A program made the position numbers and the translations under genes. DNA of 64,000 bases, from assembly GCF_009193155.1 (NCBI RefSeq), contig NZ_VUKD01000001.1, forward strand, positions 558,001-622,000, given 5' to 3'. How positions within the stretch are numbered: position 1 is the first letter of the stretch; every line of letters begins with the position of its first letter. The notes under the pieces are model-generated. The model made no database searches. It was not told the DNA's origin and was given only the letters and a program-made list of their open reading frames with translations. Positions 47,083 to 55,639 of the stretch are shown one piece after another. Origin of the DNA: Georgenia subflava (GTDB taxonomy: Bacteria; Actinomycetota; Actinomycetes; Actinomycetales; Actinomycetaceae).

Positions 47083-48053
47083 GCACCGTCGCTGCCCGGC
47101 GTGCGGCCGCCGGCCTCGGTGCCGCCGTCCTCGCCGGTGCCACGGCGTTCGGGTGGGCCCTGGCCGAGGCGTCGATGTTCACGCTGCGCCGGTACACCGT
47201 GCCGGTGCTGCCGACCGGCGCCGCGCCCCTGCGGGTGCTGCACCTGTCCGACCTGCACCTCGTCCCCAGCCAGCGCCACAAGATCGCCTGGGTCCGTGAT
47301 CTCGCACGGGTGGACCCGGACCTGGTCATCACCACCGGGGACAACATGGCCCACCCGGACGCGGTGCCGGCGGTGCTCGAGGCGTACGCGCCGTTGCTCG
47401 ACCGGCCCGGGGCGTTCGTGCTCGGGTCGAACGACTACTTCGCCCCGCGGCCCAAGAACCCCGCGCGCTACCTCCTCCCCGACGCACGGACGAAGCCGCT
47501 CGAGCACCGGCCCCTCCCGGCACCCGAGCTTGCCGCCGCCTTCCGTCGCGCGGGCTGGAAGGACCTGACCAACCGGCGCGACGAGCTCCGGCTGCGCGGC
47601 ACCCGGGTCACGCTGGTGGGAGTCGATGACCCGCACATGGAGCGGGACCGCTTCCCGGCCCCGCCCGGGCCCGCGCACAGCGCCCGACGGCACGACGGAC
47701 AGCCGGACGGGACGGACGCCCGGGCGCTGCACATCGGGGTGAGCCATGCGCCCTACACGAGGGTTCTCGACCAGATGCACGCCGACGGCTGTGGGCTCGT
47801 CCTCGCCGGGCACACCCACGGCGGACAGCTCTGCGTCCCCTTCTACGGCGCTCTGGTGACCAACTGCGACCTCGACCGCGAGCGCGCGTCGGGTCTGCAC
47901 GGCTGGCCCGGTCCGCGGCCGGACACCGACGGTGGCACGAGCTCCACGTGGCTGCACGTCTCCGCAGGACTCGGGACGAGCCCGTACACGCCGGTGCGCT
48001 TCGCGTGCCGGCCGGAGGCGTCGTTGCTCACGCTCGTCCCGCGGGCCGATTAG
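47079..48053 (+). CDS. metallophosphoesterase (calcineurin-like)
   Basis: Rv3683-type phosphohydrolase. The metal-binding motifs are HLSDLHLVP (D-x-H), TGDNM (GDN), GSNDYF (GN-D variant), GVSHAPY and LAGHTHGGQ. Normal members begin with a transmembrane anchor. Here a helix (AAAGLGAAVLAGATAFGWAL) is coded in frame before the first ATG at 47175, but no ATG, GTG or TTG precedes it. A CTG at 47079 overlapping the PBP stop (CTGA) is the only natural start, and I adopt it tentatively. Starting at 47175 would delete the anchor. Confidence 0.82.
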   Translation: MSTVAARRAAAGLGAAVLAGATAFGWALAEASMFTLRRYTVPVLPTGAAPLRVLHLSDLHLVPSQRHKIAWVRDLARVDPDLVITTGDNMAHPDAVPAVLEAYAPLLDRPGAFVLGSNDYFAPRPKNPARYLLPDARTKPLEHRPLPAPELAAAFRRAGWKDLTNRRDELRLRGTRVTLVGVDDPHMERDRFPAPPGPAHSARRHDGQPDGTDARALHIGVSHAPYTRVLDQMHADGCGLVLAGHTHGGQLCVPFYGALVTNCDLDRERASGLHGWPGPRPDTDGGTSSTWLHVSAGLGTSPYTPVRFACRPEASLLTLVPRAD

Positions 48054-48163
48054 ACCGGGTCCACCGTCGGCCACCAACCGCGTGGTCGCGGATGTCATGG
48101 GGTACCGGCGTGGTGTGCATCTCATCCGGCGCGGCCAGTTTCACGACGGCGGCCGGCCTCGGC

Positions 48164-48169
48164 TATCCT
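48164..48169 (+). promoter_or_regulatory. -10 box of tRNA-Pro
   Basis: TATCCT, 13 bases before the mature tRNA 5' end. Confidence 0.5.
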
Positions 48170-48182
48170 GATCCGGTTCCAC

Positions 48183-48256
<74 letters not shown>

Positions 48257-48268
48257 CTCGGTGACATG

Positions 48269-48304
48269 AGGCCCCTGGCCTGCGGCGACGCGGACCAGGG
48301 GCCT
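48269..48304 (+). terminator. tRNA-Pro terminator
   Basis: 10-bp perfect stem AGGCCCCTGG/CCAGGGGCCT with a 16-nt loop, 12 bases after the tRNA. Confidence 0.75.
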
Positions 48305-48344
48305 TACCGTTCGCCTGCTCCGCACGCGAGGCGGTGGCCGAAAA

Positions 48345-48635
48345 TCACCCCAGAATCACCCCTGCCCCTGGACGGGCCGGTCGGGCACGTCGCGCCGAGA
48401 CGCCGTTGAGCAGTTGCAGCGCCGAGCGGTCGTCGGAGTCGCCGAGGTGGTGCAGGTAGCAAGCGGTGATCTCGATCGAGCCGTGCCCGAGCCACGCCTG
48501 AACGGTCGTGAGGGGAACGCCGCGCAGGATCCAACGTTGCCGCAGGTCGTGGAGCGTGCGGCCGCGCGGGCCTCGGCTGAGCATGTAGGCAGCGCCCGAC
48601 GCTGCGCGGATGTGGCCGCGCCCCGCGAGCCCGCC
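48345..48635 (-). pseudogene. tyrosine recombinase (integrase) C-terminal remnant
   Basis: The C-terminal catalytic part of a phage-type integrase: LHDLRQRWILRGVPL, then VQAWLGHGSIEITACYLHHLGD, containing the HxxR, GH and Tyr positions. It ends GVILG. The usual HT-A-SW segment after HDLR is missing, and reading upstream meets a stop near 48636, so the core-binding domain and first catalytic Arg are absent. It points at tRNA-Pro 90 bases away, which marks an old integration event. The remaining bases up to 48774 hold no gene. Confidence 0.75.
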
Positions 48636-48774
48636 TCAGTTGAACTGAGCGGGAGCGTTGGATCGCGTGGTACCGCTTTTGCGGACTCACAGAGCGTCTA
48701 ATGCGGGACGCGCTATCCGTCACCACCCTAGAATCCTGGTCAGGGACACCTCAGAGTAGAGAGAAGCACGTCTG

Positions 48775-50034
48775 ATGGGACGCAAGCGCGGATTTCTTGC
48801 CGAGATTCAGCACCAAGCAGCTGTCGCTCAACGGCAGAAGCAACACGCCACGGCCGCCGCAGAACGGGATCGGCAACGCGCCCGGAAGGAAGCCGAACGT
48901 GCAAAGGCCGCGGCTGTCCGGGCACAGCAAGCCGCGGCTCGAGCCGATGCAAGGACGCAAGCTGCAGCTGAGAAGGAAGCCAAGCGTCTCCACATCGAAG
49001 CCATGGAGTCGATTGCCGCGTCCGCCAACGCTGAACTCACCGGCCAACTCGCCGACATCGACAGCATCCTCACTTTCACCCTTGACGTTGACGACTACGT
49101 CGACCTCGAAAAGCTACGCAAGCACGCCGATCACACGCCGTTTCGCTCCGCGCACCAGGAACCGAGGCCGCAGCCTCCTACGATCGTTGCCCCGCCCGAG
49201 CCGGTCTACATCGAGCCTGACGCCCCGTCGGGGTTGTTCGGGCGGAAGAAGAAGCATGCAGTTGCCATCGAGGAAGCCCAGGCGGCCCACGCCGCCGCAC
49301 ACGCCGCCTGGCAGGCTGAGGTTGCCGCCACTCCTCGGAGGCAGCTCGAACAACTTGCTGCCCATTCCGAAGCGGAGGCCGAAAGAGCCCGACTGCTGGC
49401 AATTGACCAGGCCGCCTACGCTGAGGAGTGTGCGCAGCGGCAACAACAAGTTGACGATGACAACGCCCAACTTGACGCGCTCATCATTGGCCTCGCGGGA
49501 GGGAGAGCCGATGCAGTAGACGAGTACATCGGGATCGTCCTGGGCAACTCCGTCTACCCGGACGGCATAGAAATCGGCTATGAGTACGAATACGACGAAG
49601 CCGCCCGTGAACTACGCATAGACCTTGAGCTCCCTAGTCCGGACCAGATTCCCACGACCAGGGGGTTCAAGTACGTTCGTGCCCGCGATGAAATTTCCGA
49701 ATCAGCTCAGCCGCTGAAGGAGCAGAAGGACCGGTATGCCGGCCTGCTACACAACACGGCCTTGAGGACCCTTCACGAGGTGTTCGAAGCTGACCGGAAC
49801 CGTCATGTCGAAACCATCTCTCTGGCCGCTGGAACCAATCACATCGATCCCGCCACTGGCACTGACACCTTCACCCCACTCCTAGCCGTTGCCGTGGCGC
49901 GGGAAGACTTTGAGGGCATTGACCTGTACCGGGTCACCCCTGCTGAAACCCTCAAGCATTTCGGGGCAGCTCTGTCTAAGGACCCGCGCGGCCTGACCGC
50001 CATCAGCACTACGCTCGGCGTGCGTTCACACTAA
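48775..50034 (+). CDS. coiled-coil protein of the tRNA-Pro island, 419 aa
   Basis: Residues 1-75 are a charged Ala/Arg/Glu coiled coil (QRARKEAERAKAAAVRAQQA). About 78-115 form a conserved-looking block (IDSILTFTLDVDDYVDLEKL). A Pro-rich linker with GLFGRKKKHAVAIEEA leads to a second coiled coil to about 235. The C-terminal 180 residues look globular (DEYIGIVLGNSVYPDGIEIG through LRTLHEVFEADRNR). From memory this matches an N-terminal region seen in some actinobacterial 'restriction system' (Mrr-linked) proteins, but no nuclease domain is present here. Base composition is visibly lower in GC than the neighbours. It is followed after 66 bases by a GIY-YIG gene. Confidence 0.8.
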   Translation: MGRKRGFLAEIQHQAAVAQRQKQHATAAAERDRQRARKEAERAKAAAVRAQQAAARADARTQAAAEKEAKRLHIEAMESIAASANAELTGQLADIDSILTFTLDVDDYVDLEKLRKHADHTPFRSAHQEPRPQPPTIVAPPEPVYIEPDAPSGLFGRKKKHAVAIEEAQAAHAAAHAAWQAEVAATPRRQLEQLAAHSEAEAERARLLAIDQAAYAEECAQRQQQVDDDNAQLDALIIGLAGGRADAVDEYIGIVLGNSVYPDGIEIGYEYEYDEAARELRIDLELPSPDQIPTTRGFKYVRARDEISESAQPLKEQKDRYAGLLHNTALRTLHEVFEADRNRHVETISLAAGTNHIDPATGTDTFTPLLAVAVAREDFEGIDLYRVTPAETLKHFGAALSKDPRGLTAISTTLGVRSH

Positions 50035-50100
50035 CGCCCCGCGGAGTATCGCCAACGTCGAGGTTGCAGGCAGCTAGGAGGAAGAGGGGACCATACATCC

Positions 50101-51621
50101 ATGATCGGCTTCAGATTCAATACGCCTCCAGGCTGGCCACCTGCTCCAGTCGGGTGGACCCCGGCTTCTGACTGGCAACCGGACCCGGCGTGGCCTCCAG
50201 CGCCCAACGGCTGGAGTTTCTGGGTCCCCGACAATGACAGCAACGAAGAATCCGCACAGACGGGTGCACCTAAGGCCGAGGTCGAGCAAGGCCCAGAAGT
50301 GCAAGACGACAACACAATTCCAATTGCGAGCCCGCATGGCAGACCTGTCTCTGATACCGATGAAGCAGGCCCCGTCAACTCAGCCCAAGAGGCAGAGATC
50401 AGCCGACTACGGAGCGAGATAGCGGAACTGCGAACGCGCGAGCACCAACTCCGCGACCAACTGGACGATGAACGCGACCGACCCGCTCATCACCAAGTCC
50501 GAGCAGGGGCCAGCGCCGAAGAGGACAAGAAACTCAGGTCCCAGATTGCCGACCTGCGCAACGAACTCGTCGAACTCAACGATGCAGTCCTCCTTCAGCA
50601 GGTCGGCATCTACGAGTACCATCATCCGCTCGAAACCGCAGCCGCGTATAAGGAACGCCTTGCCGACCTTCGCGAACGCATCCGCGGCGCCGTCCGTGAC
50701 AAGGCAGCTATCGAAGCCTCGGAGCGATTCTCCTACAACAACTCCCTAGCTCAGGGGCGTAAGATGGTATCCGATTTCTCCAGGCTTATGCTGCGTGCCT
50801 ACAACGCAGAGGCCGACAATTGCGTTCGTTCTCTCCGTGCGGGCACAGCCTCATCCGCCGTAAAACGACTCACTACCTCGGCCGATACGATCGCCAAACT
50901 CGGCACCATGATGGGGTTGAAGGTGTCTGAGACGTACCACGCGTTGCGGATCGAAGAAATTGAACTCGTCTCCGACCACATGATGAAGATTCAGGAGGAG
51001 CGTGAGGCAGCCCGCGAAGAACGCGAGCGACTCCGTGAGGAACGCCGGGCCGAACAAGAACTTGCCGCCGAGCGCGAACGCCTCGAGAAGGAGCGCTCCC
51101 ACTATCTGAACGCACTAGAGGCATTGCGTCGACAGGGCAAGGCAGACGATTACGAAGACCTTGAGCGACGCCTCGCCGGCATCGAGCGAGCCATTGCCGA
51201 TAACGACTACCGGGCCGCGAACATTCGTGCGGGCTACGTCTACGTCATATCAAACATCGGCACGTTTGGTGGTCACGTCGTCAAGATCGGCATGACACGG
51301 AGACTCGACCCAATGGACCGGGTTCGAGAACTTGGAGATGCTTCAGTCCCGTTCCCCTTCGACGTGCATGCCCTGTACTTCTCTGAGGATGCCGTCACCC
51401 TGGAGACTGAACTTCACAAGGAGTTCGCCGCCGGACGCGTGAACCAGGTAAACCCACGCCGAGAGTTCTTCTTCGCCACTCCCGAACAGGTTCGAGACGC
51501 GCTCACTAAAAGGGTGGGAAATCTGCTCGAATACGTCGATCAACCCGAAGCAACGCAATACCACCAATCCCAGTCTTCATGGCCAATAGCGGATTCGATC
51601 GGCCCCGCTAAAGGATACTGA
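50101..51621 (+). CDS. DUF4041 protein with C-terminal GIY-YIG (T5orf172/MUG113) domain
   Basis: A 506-residue protein. The Trp/Pro-rich N-terminus (NTPPGWPPAPVGW, then WPPAPNGWSFW) resembles short tandem motifs on some actinobacterial membrane or effector proteins. Coiled coil follows at about 95-140, and a DUF4041-like helical core at about 160-360, ending in a long charged coil. The GIY-YIG-type nuclease domain at about 378-475 includes YVYVISNIGTFGGHVVKIGMTR, RVRELGDASVPFPF and ETELHKEF. Phage and defence islands often carry DUF4041/T5orf172 proteins. AGGAGG lies about 19 bases upstream, rather far, with GAGGGG nearer. Confidence 0.85.
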   Translation: MIGFRFNTPPGWPPAPVGWTPASDWQPDPAWPPAPNGWSFWVPDNDSNEESAQTGAPKAEVEQGPEVQDDNTIPIASPHGRPVSDTDEAGPVNSAQEAEISRLRSEIAELRTREHQLRDQLDDERDRPAHHQVRAGASAEEDKKLRSQIADLRNELVELNDAVLLQQVGIYEYHHPLETAAAYKERLADLRERIRGAVRDKAAIEASERFSYNNSLAQGRKMVSDFSRLMLRAYNAEADNCVRSLRAGTASSAVKRLTTSADTIAKLGTMMGLKVSETYHALRIEEIELVSDHMMKIQEEREAAREERERLREERRAEQELAAERERLEKERSHYLNALEALRRQGKADDYEDLERRLAGIERAIADNDYRAANIRAGYVYVISNIGTFGGHVVKIGMTRRLDPMDRVRELGDASVPFPFDVHALYFSEDAVTLETELHKEFAAGRVNQVNPRREFFFATPEQVRDALTKRVGNLLEYVDQPEATQYHQSQSSWPIADSIGPAKGY

Positions 51622-51686
51622 GCCGCCTCCCTGCGCGCCGAGCACCGAGGATCACGTCGACCGTTTTATGGTGGTGGCCTGCGAAT

Positions 51687-52133
51687 TCAGGCGAGGGCGG
51701 TGACCAGCAGCGTGAAGGCGGCGATGAGGACTGCTACGCGGACGTAGTGGAAACGGTCCCAGCGGCTCATCTGCTCCTTCCAGTCCTCGGGCCGGCTCTC
51801 GGTCGTCCACGTCTTCCCCCGGTTGTTGATCGGGACGAGCAGGAGGAGCGACATGACCACGCTGAGGATCAGCAGCGCGCCGGCGACGACGACGAGGCGC
51901 GCGCCGTCTTGGTGCCACCCGCCGACGGCCCACACCCCGCTCAGGGCCAGCGAGCCGATGTACCAGAACGGCATGACGACACCGAGCATGCGGCCTCCGT
52001 GGCTTCTGCCACGCTGGCTGCTGTCACTGGGGAGCGCGTCGAGAATCGGGTTGACGACGAAGGCGACGGAAAACTCCACCCCTGCGAGCAGGCCGACGAC
52101 CACGGTGGTGGCGACCTCAAGTGCGTCAAGCAT
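51687..52133 (-). CDS. DUF1772 membrane protein
   Basis: A 148-residue, four-helix protein of the DUF1772 (anthrone oxygenase-like) family. VVGLLAGVEFSVAFVVNPIL begins it, FWYIGSLALSGVWAVGGW is central, and WDRFHYVRVAVLIAAF ends it, with the conserved NxR-containing INNRGKTW. GGAGGAG lies before the ATG at 52133. A palindrome TCTAGCGCCGCTAGA lies just upstream and is shared with the divergent TetR gene, so it is probably repressed by that regulator. Confidence 0.87.
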   Translation of the reverse strand: MLDALEVATTVVVGLLAGVEFSVAFVVNPILDALPSDSSQRGRSHGGRMLGVVMPFWYIGSLALSGVWAVGGWHQDGARLVVVAGALLILSVVMSLLLLVPINNRGKTWTTESRPEDWKEQMSRWDRFHYVRVAVLIAAFTLLVTALA

Positions 52134-52150
52134 GATGACTCCTCCTGGAA

Positions 52151-52165
52151 TCTAGCGCCGCTAGA
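52151..52165. promoter_or_regulatory. TetR operator O1
   Basis: Perfect 15-base palindrome TCTAGCGCCGCTAGA, 18 bases upstream of the DUF1772 ATG. Confidence 0.75.
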
Positions 52166-52201
52166 TGACGCGGCAACGCTAGTACTGCCCTCGCTCGGTT
52201 G

Positions 52202-52216
52202 TCTAGCGATGCTAGG
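52202..52216. promoter_or_regulatory. TetR operator O2
   Basis: TCTAGCGATGCTAGG, the same palindrome with one end mismatch. It overlaps the tetR -10 box (52213-52218), as expected for autorepression. Confidence 0.75.
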
Positions 52217-52218
52217 AT
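52213..52218 (+). promoter_or_regulatory. -10 box of tetR (leaderless)
   Basis: TAGGAT with a 6-base gap to the ATG at 52225. It overlaps operator O2. Confidence 0.65.
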
Positions 52219-52224
52219 CGACTC

Positions 52225-52803
52225 ATGTCCGTGCAGGCACGCAAGGAGCGAGAGCGGGTTGTCCGCGAGCGCCTCATTGTGACGACGGCCCGCGAGATCG
52301 CCGAGCAGCAGGGCTGGGACGCGGTCACCACCCGCCGTCTCGCCGAGCGCATCGAGTACAGCCAGCCCGTCCTCTACAGTCACTTCCGCGGTAAGCGCGA
52401 GATCATCGGCGCCGTCGCCCTTGAGGGCGCCGCCGAGCTGGCGGCGGCGCTGCGAGCCGGAGCCTCCTCCGCGGACGGCCGTCGCACCCGGGTCCTCACC
52501 CTCGCCGGCACCTACCTCGAGTTCGCTGAGCGCAACCCGGCCGTCTATGACGCCATGTTCCGGCTCGACGGCGGTCTGGCGTTCGCGAACGAGAACACCC
52601 CGGAGCCACTGAAGGACGCCTTCGCCGCCCTGCTGGAGACGCTCGGCGAGGTCGCTGGGGACAGCGTCCATCCGGCACTGTTCACCGAGGTGTTCTGGGC
52701 GGCCCTGCACGGGCTGGCCACCCTCACCCGGGCGGGACGGCTGCCGCCGGAGGACACCCAACGGAGGGTGACACTACTTGTGGACCGGCTCGCCATGGTC
52801 TGA
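52225..52803 (+). CDS. TetR-family transcriptional repressor
   Basis: 192 residues. The N-terminal HTH is TTAREIAEQQGWDAVTTRRL, then IEYSQPVLYSHFRGKREII. The C-terminal ligand domain (TetR_C, WHG type) has FAERNPAVYDAMFRLDGGLAF and EVFWAALHGLATLTRAGRLP. It is divergent from the DUF1772 gene. Two matching palindromes lie in the 91-base gap. A small lipophilic inducer is the usual theme, but the ligand is unknown. Confidence 0.93.
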   Translation: MSVQARKERERVVRERLIVTTAREIAEQQGWDAVTTRRLAERIEYSQPVLYSHFRGKREIIGAVALEGAAELAAALRAGASSADGRRTRVLTLAGTYLEFAERNPAVYDAMFRLDGGLAFANENTPEPLKDAFAALLETLGEVAGDSVHPALFTEVFWAALHGLATLTRAGRLPPEDTQRRVTLLVDRLAMV

Positions 52804-53044
52804 CGCACCGTCCGTCGGGCATCCGGCCGACTGATCACTAATCGATACCGGTGCTGCGATCCCGCTCGTCGGTCGCGTTGCACTCCACGTCGACGCCGCC
52901 CCACCGCGTCCCCCATAGAGCTCCAGACCCAACAGCGACCCCCAGCCGACCACTTCCCGTCACCGGCTGGTCAACGCGCCGTGCCGAGCCGGACACCTTC
53001 CCTGCCTAGCGTCGCCAGCACCTCGACGACGACTAGGAGCTCCC
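52804..53044. other. gap upstream of the PhoX-like gene
   Basis: 240 bases without a gene. I see no operator or clear promoter. An AGGAGC just before the ATG at 53045 serves as ribosome site. Confidence 0.35.
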
Positions 53045-55051
53045 ATGAGCACGACCGTCCCCGGCCGCCGCCCGCTTCCGTTGCTGCCCGCGCACGACGG
53101 CGGCCGGTCCGCCCTCACCTGCCGGTTCCGCTGCGGCGACGCCTGCTTCCACCCGGTGCCCAACACCTCCGCGAACGAGTACTTCGGCGACGTCGCGGCC
53201 CGCGCCTTCTCCCGCCGATCGGTCCTCCGGGCCGGCGCTGTCGTGGCCGCGGCCACCGCCGCCGTGCCCATGATGGGCAGGCAGGGCGCCCAGGCCGCGC
53301 CCGCCGTCGGAGGCCCCGACGCCGTGGGGCTGCGCTTCGACGCCGTCGCCCCGAACTTCGTCGACGCGGTCAGCGTGCCGGCCGGCTACACGTCCGAGCC
53401 GGTGATCCGCTGGGGCGACAAGCTCTTCTCCGACGCCGCCGACTTCGACCCCGCGAACCTGACCGCTGCCGCCCAGGCGCGCCAGTTCGGCTACAACAAC
53501 GACCACGTCGGGCTGCTGCCGCTCGAGCAGGACGAGCACCTGATGGTCGTCAACCACGAGTACACCGACGAGGTCATGATGTTCGGCGGCTACGACGCGG
53601 CGAACCCCACCCGCGAGCAGGTGGAGGTCTCCTGGGCGGCTCACGGCCTGAGCGTCGTCGCCGTCACCGGTCGGCACCGCGGGCCGCGCAACGGTGGCCT
53701 CGACCCCGTCGTCGACCATCCCCTCAACCGCCGGTTCACCGCGACCGACGAGTTCGAGCTGACCGGCCCGGTGGCCGGCGCCGAGCTCGTGCGAACCTCC
53801 GCCGACCCGTCCGGCCGCGTCGTGCTCGGCACGCTCAACAACTGCGCCGGCGGCCTGAGCCCGTGGGGCACCTGGCTGACCGCCGAGGAGAACTTCAACC
53901 AGTACTTCGCGAACGCCGACGGCGTGACCGACTCCGCCACCAGGCAGCGGCTCGCCCGCTACGGCCTGCCCGGCGGCGCCTCCGAGCGCAAGTGGGAGCG
54001 GTTCGACACCCGCTTCGACCTGTCCGCCGAGCCCAACGAGGTCAACCGGTTCGGCTGGATCGTCGAGGTCGACCCGTACGACCCCACCTCGACCCCGCGC
54101 AAGCGCACGGCGCTCGGGCGCTTCAAGCACGAGGCGGCCACCGTGAGCCTCACCCCGGGTCGCCGGGCCGCGCTCTACATGGGCGACGACGAGCGTTTCG
54201 ACTACCTGTACAAGTTCGTGACCCGGGACGCCTACCGGAGCAACGACGTCGCGCACAACGCCACGCTCCTCGACAACGGCACCCTCTACGTCGCGCGGTT
54301 CGCCGACGACGGATCCGGCGAGTGGATCCCGCTGGTCACCTCCACCGGCGACACCGCCACCTCTCACGTGCCCGGCATGACGGGCGTCGAGGTCCTGCTG
54401 TTCACCCGCCAGGCGGGCGACGCCGTCGGCGCGACCACGATGGACCGCCCCGAGGACGTCGAGCCCAGCCCGAAGACCGGCGTCGTCTATGTCGCACTGA
54501 CCAACAACACAGCCCGGTCCGCCGCCCAGCTCAACGCACCCAACCCGCGCCCGAGCAACAAGCACGGACACGTCATCGAGCTCGTCGACGGACGGAACGA
54601 CGCGACGTCGTCGACGTTCACCTGGGACATCTTCCTGCTCTGCGGCAACCCGGAGGACGAGGACACCTACTTCGCCGGGTACGACAAGACCCAGGTCTCG
54701 CCGATCTCGTGCCCCGACAACCTCGCCTTCGACAGGCACGGCAACCTCTGGATCAGCACGGACGGCCAGAACGGCACCATCGGCGCCAACGACGCCCTCC
54801 ACGCCGTCGCCGTGAAGGGCAGCCGGCGCGGGCAGGTCAAGACGTTCCTCACCGTCCCCCGCGGCGGCGAGACCTGCGGGCCGATCGTCACCGACGAGCG
54901 CGTCCTCGTCGCCGTCCAGCACCCGGGCGAGTACGGCGGCGCGTCCTTCGAGACCCGCCTGTCGAGCTGGCCGGACGGCGGAGGTCAGGTGCCCCGCCCG
55001 TCGGTGGTGGTCGCGTACCGCCTCGACGGCAAGAAGATCGGCCACGGCTGA
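53045..55051 (+). CDS. PhoX-like (DUF839) Tat-exported phosphatase
   Basis: A 668-residue protein. SRRSVLRAGAVVAAATAAVP at about 58-77 is a twin-arginine signal preceded by a long N-region. The PhoX/DUF839 beta-propeller has GYNNDHVGLLPL, LMVVNHEYTDEVMMF, NNCAGGLSPWGTWLTAEENF and YMGDDERFDYLYKFV. Characterised PhoX enzymes are Ca2+/Fe3+ alkaline phosphatases. Actinobacterial homologues are often induced by phosphate starvation, but no PHO box is evident here. A hairpin follows. Confidence 0.92.
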   Translation: MSTTVPGRRPLPLLPAHDGGRSALTCRFRCGDACFHPVPNTSANEYFGDVAARAFSRRSVLRAGAVVAAATAAVPMMGRQGAQAAPAVGGPDAVGLRFDAVAPNFVDAVSVPAGYTSEPVIRWGDKLFSDAADFDPANLTAAAQARQFGYNNDHVGLLPLEQDEHLMVVNHEYTDEVMMFGGYDAANPTREQVEVSWAAHGLSVVAVTGRHRGPRNGGLDPVVDHPLNRRFTATDEFELTGPVAGAELVRTSADPSGRVVLGTLNNCAGGLSPWGTWLTAEENFNQYFANADGVTDSATRQRLARYGLPGGASERKWERFDTRFDLSAEPNEVNRFGWIVEVDPYDPTSTPRKRTALGRFKHEAATVSLTPGRRAALYMGDDERFDYLYKFVTRDAYRSNDVAHNATLLDNGTLYVARFADDGSGEWIPLVTSTGDTATSHVPGMTGVEVLLFTRQAGDAVGATTMDRPEDVEPSPKTGVVYVALTNNTARSAAQLNAPNPRPSNKHGHVIELVDGRNDATSSTFTWDIFLLCGNPEDEDTYFAGYDKTQVSPISCPDNLAFDRHGNLWISTDGQNGTIGANDALHAVAVKGSRRGQVKTFLTVPRGGETCGPIVTDERVLVAVQHPGEYGGASFETRLSSWPDGGGQVPRPSVVVAYRLDGKKIGHG

Positions 55052-55067
55052 TCGCGGATGCTCGCGC

Positions 55068-55106
55068 CGGGCGGGCCGTCGACCTCACCGGTCGGCGGCC
55101 CGCCCG
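55068..55106 (+). terminator. phoX-like terminator
   Basis: Perfect 11-bp stem CGGGCGGGCCG/CGGCCCGCCCG with a 17-nt loop, 16 bases after the stop. Confidence 0.65.
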
Positions 55107-55111
55107 CGTCG

Positions 55112-55117
55112 TAGGCT
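55112..55117 (+). promoter_or_regulatory. -10 box of the Nudix gene (leaderless)
   Basis: TAGGCT with a 6-base gap to the ATG at 55124. Confidence 0.65.
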
Positions 55118-55123
55118 GACCCG

Positions 55124-55609
55124 ATGCCCGTCCCCCCGTTCGTCGCCGAGCTGCGCTCACATGTCGGGCACGCCCTGCTCTGGCTCCCCGGCGTCACCGC
55201 CGTCGTCCTCGACGACGACGACCGCCTGCTGCTCGGGCGTCGGGCCGACAACGGGCTCTGGGCACTGGTGTCGGGCATCCTCGAACCAGGTGAGGAGCCC
55301 GCCGTCGGGCTGCGGCGCGAGATCGCCGAGGAGACCGGCGTGGACGCCGAGGTGCTGGCGCTGACCGCCGTCTCCTCCGGGCACCGCGTCACCTATCCCA
55401 ACGGGGACGTGTCGCAGTACCTGGACCTGACCTTCCTGTGCCGGTACGTCGACGGCACCGCGGGTGTCGGCGACGACGAGTCCACCGACGTCGCCTGGTT
55501 CGCTCTCGATGCCCTGCCGGCGGACATGGCGCCGACCTCCCGCGAGCGCCTGGAACGGACGCTGGCGTACCGCGCGGATCCCACGGCGGGGCCGTACTTC
55601 GAGCGCTGA
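55124..55609 (+). CDS. Nudix hydrolase
   Basis: 161 residues. The Nudix box is GILEPGEEPAVGLRREIAEE followed by TGV (G-x5-E-x7-REUxEExGU), and it binds Mg2+ for pyrophosphate hydrolysis of a nucleoside diphosphate-linked substrate. QYLDLTFLCRYVDG follows. The fold is the NADH pyrophosphatase/MutT-like type, but the substrate is not set by the motif. It is convergent with the USP gene, 30 bases apart. Confidence 0.92.
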   Translation: MPVPPFVAELRSHVGHALLWLPGVTAVVLDDDDRLLLGRRADNGLWALVSGILEPGEEPAVGLRREIAEETGVDAEVLALTAVSSGHRVTYPNGDVSQYLDLTFLCRYVDGTAGVGDDESTDVAWFALDALPADMAPTSRERLERTLAYRADPTAGPYFER

Positions 55610-55639
55610 GCGTGCCGACGCCTCCCGCCGGTGAGACTC

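Noticed and set aside
53033-55045. 670-codon minus-strand frame opposite the PhoX-like gene
   Set aside because: No family motifs, and the plus strand carries a complete Tat signal and DUF839 domain.
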